Positions 35,753 to 45,268 of a DNA stretch of 64,000 nucleotides are shown in pieces. The notes under the pieces are model-generated. The model did no database searches and had not been told where the DNA came from. It worked only from the letters and a program-made list of their open reading frames with translations. The translations under genes and the position numbers were made by a program. Origin of the DNA: Arenibacter arenosicollis (GTDB taxonomy: Bacteria > Bacteroidota > Bacteroidia > Flavobacteriales > Flavobacteriaceae); NCBI RefSeq assembly GCF_014397245.1, contig NZ_JACLHY010000022.1, positions 16,237 through 80,236 of the forward strand, written 5' to 3'. Each line of letters begins with the position of its first letter. The first letter of the stretch is position 1.

Positions 35753-36113
35753 GTTGAACCTATGGCCGTACACCATTACCGGTGGCGCGAATCTCGATGG
35801 TAACCTGGACAAATCCATTATTCAATTCCACATACTACAACCCAGTCATTTAGACTTTACCTAAAATAGATTAAGCATAGAACATCCTCACTTTTTAAGG
35901 GTATATTCCTATTTACTAAGGTATTCTACCTCTATTAAAGGTACAAAAAGCATAAAAGGACATACGTATTTGAAAAATTAGCCGTTTGCATTATATATTA
36001 TCTGAATTGAATCATATCTTAACATTTAAATTTAATTTGGACAAGGCTAAGTCCAGTAAGTCTACTATGTACTTAGTAATATAGGGCAAGCAACTAGGTG
36101 ATCTTTAAAAAAT
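35753..36113. other. Intergenic region without recognised features
   Basis: These 361 AT-rich bases separate the S9 peptidase from the PAS protein. I see only short dyads such as TACTA-n6-TAGTA near 36060-36080, and no promoter match, gene or terminator. Confidence 0.3.
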
Positions 36114-37490
36114 ATGGGAACTCAGAACAAGTATTATGGATGGAGATGGGATGAAGAAGACCCTATATTCAAGAATCTTGAATACATTCAAAATGTCCTG
36201 GGATATGTAGAACCCTGCGATCAATCATTTACATCGAACAGTTTCAAGGAATTATTCTATCCTGGAGATTTTGAGTTACTTCAAAAATCATGGAAGGAAT
36301 ATAAAAAAGGCACCAATCATTCCTTTGAAATATCCTATAGATTTAAGCATAAGGATGGGTCTTGGAGATGGATAAAAGAATCTGGTCTAGCCAATGAATT
36401 TAGCAATTCCAATAATCCTATTGGTGGAATTGGCACCATACAGGAGGTTACGAACAAGAGAAAAAAGAATACCCAATTAAAATCGATCCTTAAAAACGTT
36501 TCCATAATAATACTGCGCTTACGACAAGATTCCAAAGACAATCCCAAAGTCGAGTATATAAGTGAGGAAGCCCTAAAACACTGGAATATTCCTTGTAAAA
36601 CCCTTTTAAAAGATGAAGACTATTTACGCAACTTGGCACATAAGGATGATCTTGGTAGAATTAGATCCACCTTGGGCAATTCCTTTGCGAAAATGGAATT
36701 TTTCGAATGCCAATGGCGTGTGGTTTCAAAGGAAGATAAGATAATTTGGTGTCAGGGTGTAGGAACACCTATAAAGGATAAAGATGGCAGTTGTTTTCTA
36801 GACATTGTAATTACAGATATCACCAAGGAGAAATTGTATACAGAACAACTTATGGTATCCGAAGAAAAATACCATAGCCTTTTTCAGCATTCCCCCCAGC
36901 CTTCATGGGTGTATGACCTGGAATCATTATCTTTTTTAAATGTCAATACGGCTGCTATAGAAAAATACGGTTATAGCAAAGATGAATTCATGTGCATGAC
37001 TTTGGCAGACATAAGGCCAAAATGCGAGTTGACCAATCTGGAAAAACAGGTTCAAAAAACTAGAAAAAATTATTTGAACCTTTTCGACGGCCATTTTAAA
37101 CATATTACCAAAAAGGGTGAAATATTAACAGTGCATCTATATAGTAGTCCCATTACCTATAATGGTCAAAAATGTAGACAAATCATCGCTATAGATATTT
37201 CAGAAAAAATGAAATATTTAAAATTTATAGAAAATCAAAATAAGAGTTTAAAAAAGATTGGCTGGATGCAATCCCATGAACTTAGGGCGCCTTTGGTACG
37301 CTTAATGGGTCTAATAAATTTACTGACCGATCATGATTCCATATGCCAGGAGGACAGGCATTATATCAATACCGAAATTATAAATTCGGCCAATGAAATG
37401 GATATAATGACCAAAAATATGGCCAAGATTATTAACGATACCCAACTAAAAGAGAAAAAGAATGACCTACAGATTATTGCAGATAGATGA
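36114..37490 (+). CDS. PAS-domain protein with DHp-like helix but no kinase ATPase domain
   Basis: The 458-residue cytoplasmic protein has three PAS/PAC units: about 1-115 (YRFKHKDGSWRWIKESG), 125-240 (ECQWRVVSKEDKIIWCQGVG) and 250-370 (SLFQHSPQPSWVYDLESLSF). A phosphoacceptor-type helix follows with His388 in QSHELRAPLVRLMGLINLL. The chain stops 70 residues later, before any N, G1 or G2 box, so the HATPase domain is absent. The stop is followed directly by a receiver gene (29-base overlap) with no room for a lost ATPase domain. It may act as a phosphotransfer or sensor partner lacking kinase activity. Confidence 0.85.
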   Translation: MGTQNKYYGWRWDEEDPIFKNLEYIQNVLGYVEPCDQSFTSNSFKELFYPGDFELLQKSWKEYKKGTNHSFEISYRFKHKDGSWRWIKESGLANEFSNSNNPIGGIGTIQEVTNKRKKNTQLKSILKNVSIIILRLRQDSKDNPKVEYISEEALKHWNIPCKTLLKDEDYLRNLAHKDDLGRIRSTLGNSFAKMEFFECQWRVVSKEDKIIWCQGVGTPIKDKDGSCFLDIVITDITKEKLYTEQLMVSEEKYHSLFQHSPQPSWVYDLESLSFLNVNTAAIEKYGYSKDEFMCMTLADIRPKCELTNLEKQVQKTRKNYLNLFDGHFKHITKKGEILTVHLYSSPITYNGQKCRQIIAIDISEKMKYLKFIENQNKSLKKIGWMQSHELRAPLVRLMGLINLLTDHDSICQEDRHYINTEIINSANEMDIMTKNMAKIINDTQLKEKKNDLQIIADR

Positions 37491-37860
37491 CGACCCCGTA
37501 ATTCTTTTTTTGCATAACAAACTGTTTTCAAAATACACCAATTCCAAAATTGAACAATTTAAAAATGGGAAATTGGCATTGGACCATATACTCGATAATA
37601 ATAGTCCTGACATTTCCTATATGCTGCTTTTGGATATTAATATGCCTGTAATGAATGGTTGGGAATTTATGGATGAGATTTGCAACCATGGCTTGGAAAA
37701 AAGCATCAGCGTCATAATTTTAACTTCCTCTGCGGATTACGCAGATTTGGATAAATCCAAATCATATGCCAACATTGTACATTTTATTCAAAAACCTTTG
37801 ACCAAGGAAAAGATTGAAAAAGTACCAGTACTTATGGAATATTTGGATCTACAGGAATAA
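37462..37860 (+). CDS. Stand-alone CheY-like response regulator receiver
   Basis: The 132-residue receiver has the acidic triad in LQIDDDPV, the phosphoacceptor Asp58 in MLLLDINMPVMNGWEF, the switch Thr in VIILTSSAD and the invariant Lys in HFIQKPLTKEKI. There is no output domain. It overlaps the PAS/DHp gene by 29 bases, implying coupled translation and a shared signalling path. Receivers of this type with DINMPxMNGWEF are common in Flavobacteriaceae next to PAS kinases. Confidence 0.93.
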   Translation: MTYRLLQIDDDPVILFLHNKLFSKYTNSKIEQFKNGKLALDHILDNNSPDISYMLLLDINMPVMNGWEFMDEICNHGLEKSISVIILTSSADYADLDKSKSYANIVHFIQKPLTKEKIEKVPVLMEYLDLQE

Positions 37861-38329
37861 GCTGTATCCTCGTCCACACTTTAAGACTTTATTTTGCACT
37901 TTCTGGAAAGTTTAATCCATTCACAGAGGTTTTGCAACGGGTCAAACAGCCTGTAAGGTCCTATTGACAGCACATTACTTCATCTATTTCCATACCGGGC
38001 GAATCCCAGGTAAATTCATTTAACCTACTGAGGTGAAAAGCAAAAAGAAATAAATCTTTTATAAAACACAGATTTGTCGATAACTCCAGTTCTTAAATTT
38101 TAATTCGAATATCTTAACATGGCCTGCAAACAGCATAAAACAGTAACAACAAGGAAATGGGGTAGAGAAAGGCTCGTCTAATTGTTTTAACAACAGATCA
38201 AATTCGCTTTATATCGCTTTAACCATTGATCGGCAAACTTCCCCAACACTAGCAAAAGCGCTGTCAAAATCTAATGAATTAGCACCCAATAGTAGCACTC
38301 TCCAAAATAAATTCATTGCAATATGGCTA
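37861..38329. other. Convergent intergenic region without recognised features
   Basis: About 470 bases lie between the receiver gene and the end of the GH50-like gene. A minus-strand frame overlapping the 38.2-38.5 kb part is out of phase with the hydrolase and unlike a protein. No strong hairpin with a T-tract was seen. Confidence 0.3.
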
Positions 38330-40279
38330 TTATTCATTCCATAAATCAGGAATTGGTCCATAACCACAAGGATTAAGAGGTTTTTGATCAAAGGCTTCCA
38401 AATTTTGGGAATGCACATCATATAAACTTTTGGCTGTTTCTTTAATTGCATTGACCATATATTTATATGGGCGATCGGTAACATCCACCAATCCACAATT
38501 GTAATTTTCTCCATCATAACCTCTACCTGTCAAATCCTGATCAGGCCATTGAAAATAGGCTACACCTATGAGTCCCGGATGATCAAAGGCTTGCTCTGTA
38601 TAAAGCCTATAGGCTACCCCTCGTTCCTTCTGATTTTCAACTTGAACCAGTGCCTGGGCCATGCCTCTATCTACCGTTCCTGCGTGGTATTCCCCTATAA
38701 TCATTGGCAAACCCGTTACGTTCATAATTCTATCCATCAACTCTTTGGGAGGTGTCAACTCATAACAATTGAAACTAAATACATCAAAAACTTCCTTGCA
38801 AATTTCCAATATTCCATCCTCGGGGATATTCCCAAACCGGATTCCCAAGGTTAGATGGTTAGGGTCGTGTTTTCTTACTGAGGACTCTACGGTTTGAAGA
38901 AAAATTTTAAAGGTATTATATATAAATTCTTTTCGCCTTTCCGGTGTATCACCCTCCGCTAAATATTGTTTTAGAACTTCTTTGATGGGTTTGTTTTCCT
39001 GTACTTCCAAAATTAAATCGCACAATCTGGATTCTTGACCGAGCCATGAAGGTTCGTTACCGGTAAAGTATCCTATAAGCCAGGGATTCTCCTTGTATGG
39101 ATAAACAGTCTCCCTTACTACCTTATCAATTTTAGTTTCAAAATCAGATGCATATACATCTGCTAGCCCCATTACACCTTCATCAATACCAAGGTCATAA
39201 AGCTGAAGCATAAAAGGCTTCTTGTTCATATTGATGATTTCCCTACTGGACCAGTTGGCTATAGTATTTATACCCCAATTAGACATTCTGTCTATAATCA
39301 TATCTTGGGATTTAAAGACATAATCCTCTCCAAATCGACGAAACAAATTCCAGGTCCCAAAAGATACGGTATTGGGGTTATCCAAGTTCAGCCCATGGCC
39401 TTCCGGTGGTGCCTGTTTGATGAAATTTGTACGTTTATCCAGTCGATTAACATTGCCACCACTACCTGGAGCAATACAGTCGACCCCTAAAGATAAAAAC
39501 TGATGGCCATCTGGGTCAACAAACCACCACGTATTTTCTACCTTTTGCGTTCTAAAAAAACCTGTCCCTTCAACCTGTGCGTTAAGGTATCCTCCATATT
39601 TTGAATAGTTGAAATCCTCTACCTTGTCCAATGCTTCCTCCTCCATCTTCCATTCGAATTTTAATTGCTCAAGGGACTTAATTTTTTCTTTGAAATCTAC
39701 AAGATTGGATTGTCCAAACTCATCAACTACAGGTATATCACCCAAATATTCATCACCAGGGTCATTGACGTGTAAACTTATGGAACGCAATTCTATAGTT
39801 GGATTTCCAATAGGAACATGCATTCTTATTCCAATTGAATCCACTCCTGTCAATGGTCCCCGTTCCCCTCCGAGATTAAACCAGCCCGAATAACGAGGTT
39901 GATTCATGGTTCCAGCAATATCATTGGCAGCATCCGGTAATTCCGTGTAAAATCGCAAAGGAATGGCCAGTTTCATCCATCCGTTGGGTAGATAGCTCAT
40001 AACGCGTATTTCATTATACCCTTCGTCGGTGGTAAAGCCGACTTGAAATCTTTGCGAGGTGGTCGACATCATCTCTAGTTCTACAAAATTATAACCACTC
40101 CAATCTGTCTCAAGTCCTGGACTAATGTCTTTAATGGCAAATTTTTGTCCAGAAACCTTTTTGCTGCTATCGAATTGAATTTTAAAATTTCTCTCCTCGG
40201 ACTTGTTACAAGCCTGGGACAACAAGCAAAGTAAAATGCTAACGACAATTATTGATGGATATTTAGTTATTCGCCTCAT
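38330..40279 (-). CDS. GH50-like (agarase-type) glycoside hydrolase lipoprotein
   Basis: This 649-residue lipoprotein (LLSQAC, Cys24) has an N-terminal beta-sandwich resembling a carbohydrate-binding module (about 30-175), then a TIM barrel to the end. Clan GH-A catalytic Glu residues are likely Glu409 in IGYFTGNEPSWLG (acid/base) and Glu530 in PMIIGEYHAGTVDRGM (nucleophile). GEYHAGTVDRGM and FQWPDQDLTGRGYDGENYN recall GH50 beta-agarases, so an agarose- or galactan-type substrate is plausible. It closes the PUL operon as the fourth gene after susC, susD and the FG-GAP lipoprotein. Anchoring suggests the periplasm or cell surface. Confidence 0.8.
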   Translation of the reverse strand: MRRITKYPSIIVVSILLCLLSQACNKSEERNFKIQFDSSKKVSGQKFAIKDISPGLETDWSGYNFVELEMMSTTSQRFQVGFTTDEGYNEIRVMSYLPNGWMKLAIPLRFYTELPDAANDIAGTMNQPRYSGWFNLGGERGPLTGVDSIGIRMHVPIGNPTIELRSISLHVNDPGDEYLGDIPVVDEFGQSNLVDFKEKIKSLEQLKFEWKMEEEALDKVEDFNYSKYGGYLNAQVEGTGFFRTQKVENTWWFVDPDGHQFLSLGVDCIAPGSGGNVNRLDKRTNFIKQAPPEGHGLNLDNPNTVSFGTWNLFRRFGEDYVFKSQDMIIDRMSNWGINTIANWSSREIINMNKKPFMLQLYDLGIDEGVMGLADVYASDFETKIDKVVRETVYPYKENPWLIGYFTGNEPSWLGQESRLCDLILEVQENKPIKEVLKQYLAEGDTPERRKEFIYNTFKIFLQTVESSVRKHDPNHLTLGIRFGNIPEDGILEICKEVFDVFSFNCYELTPPKELMDRIMNVTGLPMIIGEYHAGTVDRGMAQALVQVENQKERGVAYRLYTEQAFDHPGLIGVAYFQWPDQDLTGRGYDGENYNCGLVDVTDRPYKYMVNAIKETAKSLYDVHSQNLEAFDQKPLNPCGYGPIPDLWNE

Positions 40280-40442
40280 GCTTTTTATGTTTAATTCTAG
40301 TTAAATCGTTGATTTTATGGTGAATTGTGTTATGTAGCTATTTCAGGAGTAATCCACAAATCCACTATTTGTTTTCAGCTTTTCTAATGCCATGGTGGAC
40401 CTATCGACAACCAGAAATACAGTCGCTCAAAATATTTATTTG

Positions 40443-43400
40443 CTAGTAACGATGAATTGTAACAGACCCATTGTTCGTAGCCGTTATGACACAAAACTCC
40501 CCACCAATTTTAATTTTACCAACTTTTTTAGCATCACCCCCAATAAATAAACCACTCTTGGCGGGTTTTAAAGCCATCACATTTTCCATGCCCTTATCAA
40601 ATGCCAATAAACATCCATAACTTGCATCGTTCCTGGTAGTCTCGACTTCTGAGGCATATAGATTACCTACCAATAGAACCTCTTTAGAGCCATTATTATC
40701 AAAGTCTTCCACCAGAATGTCATTTATCGATGAAATTTGGGCATAACTTGGCATCTTTAGCTTGCTAAAACTCCCTTTATCATTTATAAGAATGTAAGAG
40801 GAAAAAGTTGATGCATTTAATTCCAAAGCGTTGGAAAGGCCTAAATCCGAATATATTGTTTTAATGTTTGCCTTTGCAAAACTATTATAATCCTTGAATT
40901 TCACTTTTAACTCTGGCAACTGTTCGGAGGAGCATTGCTTACCTCTAACTGGATAATAATCCCCCCCTTGCGGATAACTCAAAACGATATCGGTACTTCC
41001 CGAATCATTAAAATCCTTGGCGAAAACTTTAAATGGCTTTTTAACGGAGGCTTGATATTTATAATTTTCACCTAAATTCCCTAGAATAAGATCTATATCG
41101 CCATCATTATCAATATCGGCTTGTTCTATAGAGAACCACCATCCGGCCATGTCAATTAAACCAAGACCTCCATTATTGGCTGGTTTAAAGCTGCCCTCTT
41201 TATTTTGTAGCAAGACCAGAGGTTCCATCCATTCACCTACCAATACAAGGTCTATTTGGTCATCAGAATTGATATTTGCCCAAACGGCATCGGTTACCAT
41301 ACCCGCGTTTGTCAATTCCGCTGCAATCATCATTGTTACATCTTCAAAATGATCGCCTTTATTTTCATAAATAAAACTACCCTCCGAAAAAGGATAATTA
41401 TGTGGGAGATGTCTAGTTCCCACAAATAGGTCCAGGTCACCATCTCCATCATAGTCAAAAGGCTTCACTACACTTCCGCTTCTTGCACTTTCAGGTAATT
41501 TATATGAACCATCCGTAAATATACCCTGCCCGTTATTTATGTACAAAAGGTCTTTATAATTTGAGTGTCCTGGCTTAAATTCATTACCCCCTGAAACGAC
41601 ATAGATATCCAAATCGCCATCATTGTCAAAATCGAAAGAAATAGCATCAACATCTTCGTGCATTTTGTTCCTTTCAAAATAAGAATTCTCCTGTTCTAAG
41701 AAATCACCTTCCCTATTTTGAAAAAATAGGGCTGCCTTTTCCCCGGAACTACCTCCAAAAAACACATCCTCCAAACCGTCTCTATTAAAGTCGGCCACCG
41801 TCATTGCGGGTCCAAATTGAGACATTTTGTGAGGTAATAAAATCTGTTTTTCAAAATCATCAAAATCATTTTCTTTATGGGAAAAATCCGATAATCCTTG
41901 AATTTCATCAACGCCCTCGAAAATAGTCTTCCCTTTGTTCTTGTTGGCTTGCATTTTGCCTTGGGCTTGTTCTTTATTCAGAGTTAGAGTCTGATTAACC
42001 GGAACATTTATTTGCAAGGAAATAGTTCCGTCTGTCCAAGCTACCTCCAGGGTGTCAATGGTGGTGGTATTCCCTAGCCCAAAATGCAGTATATTGGATA
42101 TCGTGGATTGGAAACCCCGCATCGGCATCTGATCCAATGTTTGGGTCCCCTCTTTAGTAATAAGTTTAACTCTACTACCTATACCACTTAAATTGGAACC
42201 ATCGCCCTTTAGTAGGATTTTCAGGTAATTACTGTTATCTTTTCCAGAAGCAGTATTCTCATATACAAAGGCTTCTTGGTCTATATTGTTGATTACCAAG
42301 TCCAAGTCGCCATCATTGTCCAAATCACCATAGGCCATACCATTGGAGAAACTCGGCTGTGCTATTCCGGCGGAATCCGATATATCCTCAAAATTCAAAT
42401 TGCCCTTATTTATAAATAGATAATTGGCTATGGCCTGGGACGGTATTTTTTTAGATTCTTCCAGCAACATCTCCGGAGACGCAAAGGCCAATCCTTTATT
42501 TACATTATTAAAAAAATCACGGTTATTTATATCTCTTCTTGTGCCGTTGGTTACAAAAACATCCTTTTTGGCATCATTATCCACATCTAAGGCCAATACG
42601 GACCAACTCCAATCCGTAGATGACATGCCCGTTATATGCGAAATATCACTAAATTGGGGAATACCCTTTTTAATACCAGAATTTAGCTGTAAAACATTGT
42701 GCATGTATTGATAGTGCAGTCCGTTGTCTACCTGCGCCCAGAATAAAGGTATATTCATACTCGCCATATTGGTTTTGGATCTAAAGTTATCCTGTGGACT
42801 CATATCCAACTGTATGAAGTCCATTAAGCCATCGCCATCAAAATCGGCGACATCAGACCCCATGCTATACATGGCCGTATGCGTTGTAGCCTGTTTAGAG
42901 ACTTCCCGAAAAGTTTTGTTCCCGTTATTTAAATATAAAAAGTCTGGTGACCCAAAATCATTGGATAGATAAATATCCTGCAATCCATCATTATTAAAAT
43001 CGGTAACACTGGCACTAATGGTAAGGCCAAAATTGGAAAGGCCCGATTCCTTGGTTACATCAACAAATTTACCATTGACATTTTCATATAAATGATCCGA
43101 ATCAAAATCGTTGATATGCTCCATTTTATATTTATAATACTCTGGCTTGGCAGTGAATTTTGTTGGTGAATAATTAATGACTAAAAGATCTAAATCACCA
43201 TCATTATCATAATCGAAGAAAGTTCCTTGATAACTATAACCTTTATCCGCGATACCGTAGGCTGCTGCTGCTTCGGTAAAGGTCAAATCCCCGTTATTAA
43301 TATATAATTCATTGTCGCGAACACCTGATAGGCCAGCAACCGAAAGATAGATATCCAACCAGCCATCAGAATTAATATCCACTAAGGATACCCCTGTATA

Positions 43401-43730
43401 CCATCTACCGTCCCCAGTTAAACCCGCATTTTCGGTGATGTCCTCAAAGGCTAGGTTTCCGGTATTGATATATAATTTATTCGAAACCTGATTTCCCGTA
43501 AAAAAGATGTCTTCAAATCCATCATTATTAAAATCCCCAACAGCGGTTCCTCCTCCCATATATAAATAGGGATAGGTGAAATAATTTAATTTTTCCGTCT
43601 CCTGTATTTTGTTTACAAAAGTTATCCCTGTGCGTTCTGAGGCCATCAAATTAAACAATGTACCTTCATGTTCTGGACCATTGCAAGCAGAAAACAGTAT
43701 TAGTATTAAAACAGGAACAAAATGTTTCAT
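40443..43730 (-). CDS. FG-GAP/VCBS repeat and ASPIC/UnbV lipoprotein (CRTAC1-like)
   Basis: A 1095-residue lipoprotein (LFSACN lipobox). It consists of many FG-GAP/VCBS blades with calcium-loop patterns such as DFNNDGFEDIFF, DINSDGWLDIYL, DFDGDGLMDFIQ and DNDGDLDLVINN. An ASPIC/UnbV module sits in the middle (GIGSRVKLITKEGTQTLDQ, GFQSTISNILHFGLG). Such proteins form propellers and commonly accompany SusC/SusD pairs in Bacteroidetes; they may bind glycan at the cell surface. Function is not proven. It lies 98 bases after susD and 163 bases before the hydrolase in the same orientation. Confidence 0.88.
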   Translation of the reverse strand: MKHFVPVLILILFSACNGPEHEGTLFNLMASERTGITFVNKIQETEKLNYFTYPYLYMGGGTAVGDFNNDGFEDIFFTGNQVSNKLYINTGNLAFEDITENAGLTGDGRWYTGVSLVDINSDGWLDIYLSVAGLSGVRDNELYINNGDLTFTEAAAAYGIADKGYSYQGTFFDYDNDGDLDLLVINYSPTKFTAKPEYYKYKMEHINDFDSDHLYENVNGKFVDVTKESGLSNFGLTISASVTDFNNDGLQDIYLSNDFGSPDFLYLNNGNKTFREVSKQATTHTAMYSMGSDVADFDGDGLMDFIQLDMSPQDNFRSKTNMASMNIPLFWAQVDNGLHYQYMHNVLQLNSGIKKGIPQFSDISHITGMSSTDWSWSVLALDVDNDAKKDVFVTNGTRRDINNRDFFNNVNKGLAFASPEMLLEESKKIPSQAIANYLFINKGNLNFEDISDSAGIAQPSFSNGMAYGDLDNDGDLDLVINNIDQEAFVYENTASGKDNSNYLKILLKGDGSNLSGIGSRVKLITKEGTQTLDQMPMRGFQSTISNILHFGLGNTTTIDTLEVAWTDGTISLQINVPVNQTLTLNKEQAQGKMQANKNKGKTIFEGVDEIQGLSDFSHKENDFDDFEKQILLPHKMSQFGPAMTVADFNRDGLEDVFFGGSSGEKAALFFQNREGDFLEQENSYFERNKMHEDVDAISFDFDNDGDLDIYVVSGGNEFKPGHSNYKDLLYINNGQGIFTDGSYKLPESARSGSVVKPFDYDGDGDLDLFVGTRHLPHNYPFSEGSFIYENKGDHFEDVTMMIAAELTNAGMVTDAVWANINSDDQIDLVLVGEWMEPLVLLQNKEGSFKPANNGGLGLIDMAGWWFSIEQADIDNDGDIDLILGNLGENYKYQASVKKPFKVFAKDFNDSGSTDIVLSYPQGGDYYPVRGKQCSSEQLPELKVKFKDYNSFAKANIKTIYSDLGLSNALELNASTFSSYILINDKGSFSKLKMPSYAQISSINDILVEDFDNNGSKEVLLVGNLYASEVETTRNDASYGCLLAFDKGMENVMALKPAKSGLFIGGDAKKVGKIKIGGEFCVITATNNGSVTIHRY

Positions 43731-43828
43731 TTACTATATTTTATGATAAATATTCAAAAAACCCTCAACCTATTTTAGTAAATAAGTTGAAGGTAATTTA
43801 ACAAATTAAACTAACTAACTTTCTTTTA

Positions 43829-45262
43829 CTATTTCTGTAAATTCGGGTTGGCAGAAACATCGTTCGCCGGAATTGGAGACCAAGGAAAGGCTTCGGTTAT
43901 ACCATTTCCAAGTGGCGTCAAATTATTATCATAGGGATCTCTTATTGCATTTACTTCATCCAATGTCTCTGTCCTTATAATATCGTACCATCTAGACCAT
44001 TCGCCAGCATTTTCCCAAGCTTTTTCCCAAACCACATCTTCCCAAGTAGCTGAAGCAACAGCGGTTAAACCCGCTCTCTCTCTTACGTCATTTAGGGCAC
44101 TCAATGCGCTTGCCTCACTGTTATTACCTGTCGCTCTAATTTGAGCCTCTGCATATATCAACAACAATTCAGCATAACGTAGATAATTAATATCCTTATT
44201 CACGTTTCCAAAATCCTGTTCACCAAATTTTTCTATAGAATAGAAAATTTGTCCCGTATCACTAATATCAAAAGTAAAATCCTTTCGTGTTCCCTCTGGG
44301 AAATTGTTATAGAATGCTATTTCCACCCACTTATCACCAAACAAAATGGACTCAGCCTGATAATTACCGGCGTTCCAACCGTCCAATCCAATATTTGCCG
44401 GAAATGCAATAATAGCTTCAGTATTTCCGTCTTCACTTAAGTTATTGGCCTGCACTCCCATAATACCGTTCAAGCTAGGTTCCAAAGCAAATATTCCACT
44501 ATCCATGACACCTTTGGCCTCTGCAGCAGCAAGTGCATAATTGGCCTCATTTTTTAAAGGAAACCCTGCGGTTGTTAAATATACGTTTGCCAATAAAGCC
44601 TGGGCCATCCACTTATTAGCCCTGTAAATTCCATTTACAGAAGTAGGGCCTAAATTGTTTTTAGCGAAAATCAAATCCTCTATGATTAGGGCATATATTT
44701 CCTCAAAAGAAGCTAAAGGCTCTTGCCCTGTAACATCGGCCTGAGAGGTAAGAAGGGGTATTGTACCCCAAGTTCGTACCAATTCAAAATATATCAATCC
44801 TCTTAAGTAATGTACTTCCCCAAGTGATCTATCCAATATTTCCTCATCCGAACCTTGCACCAAAGCCCGCATTTTCTCCTCATTGTCCAAAAAGGTGTTG
44901 GCTGCACCAATAATTTCCCACAATTGATTCCATCCATTGGTTTGCCAAGGATTGGTATCCAAAGGTTGCATTTGATCGTACTCTAAATAGAATGTCTTAT
45001 TGGAACCTGTAGCGGCGGTTCTATCATCTGCGGCCCAAAAGTGGCAATAATTTTCACTATTGGCGAACAACTTATCGGACAGAACCGAATAAACACCCAG
45101 TGTTCCGGATTGGATATCCGCCACACTGCTATAAAATTGCTCTGCTGCCAATTCTCCCTGTGTATCTATGGCCAGATCATCGCAAGAAATAACCCCCGCG
45201 ACAAACAAAGACAGATACACCATCTTTCTAGCTAAACTTGTTAATTGTCTTTTCATCGTCAT
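43829..45262 (-). CDS. SusD/RagB-family glycan-binding outer membrane lipoprotein
   Basis: The 477-residue lipoprotein (lipobox GVISC) has the SusD pattern of TPR-like helices: SVADIQSGTLGVYSVLSD, EVHYLRGLIYFELVRTWG, RANKWMAQALLANVYL and the C-terminal NYLRYAELLLIYAEAQIRA. It should cap the SusC barrel and capture oligosaccharide. The start may be two codons later (45256). It begins 6 bases after the susC stop, the usual coupled arrangement. Confidence 0.95.
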   Translation of the reverse strand: MTMKRQLTSLARKMVYLSLFVAGVISCDDLAIDTQGELAAEQFYSSVADIQSGTLGVYSVLSDKLFANSENYCHFWAADDRTAATGSNKTFYLEYDQMQPLDTNPWQTNGWNQLWEIIGAANTFLDNEEKMRALVQGSDEEILDRSLGEVHYLRGLIYFELVRTWGTIPLLTSQADVTGQEPLASFEEIYALIIEDLIFAKNNLGPTSVNGIYRANKWMAQALLANVYLTTAGFPLKNEANYALAAAEAKGVMDSGIFALEPSLNGIMGVQANNLSEDGNTEAIIAFPANIGLDGWNAGNYQAESILFGDKWVEIAFYNNFPEGTRKDFTFDISDTGQIFYSIEKFGEQDFGNVNKDINYLRYAELLLIYAEAQIRATGNNSEASALSALNDVRERAGLTAVASATWEDVVWEKAWENAGEWSRWYDIIRTETLDEVNAIRDPYDNNLTPLGNGITEAFPWSPIPANDVSANPNLQK

Positions 45263-45268
45263 TTTTTT

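Noticed and set aside
38209..38517. 102-codon minus-strand frame at the end of the GH50-like gene
   Set aside because: It is out of phase with the hydrolase, whose own C terminus is intact to 38330.
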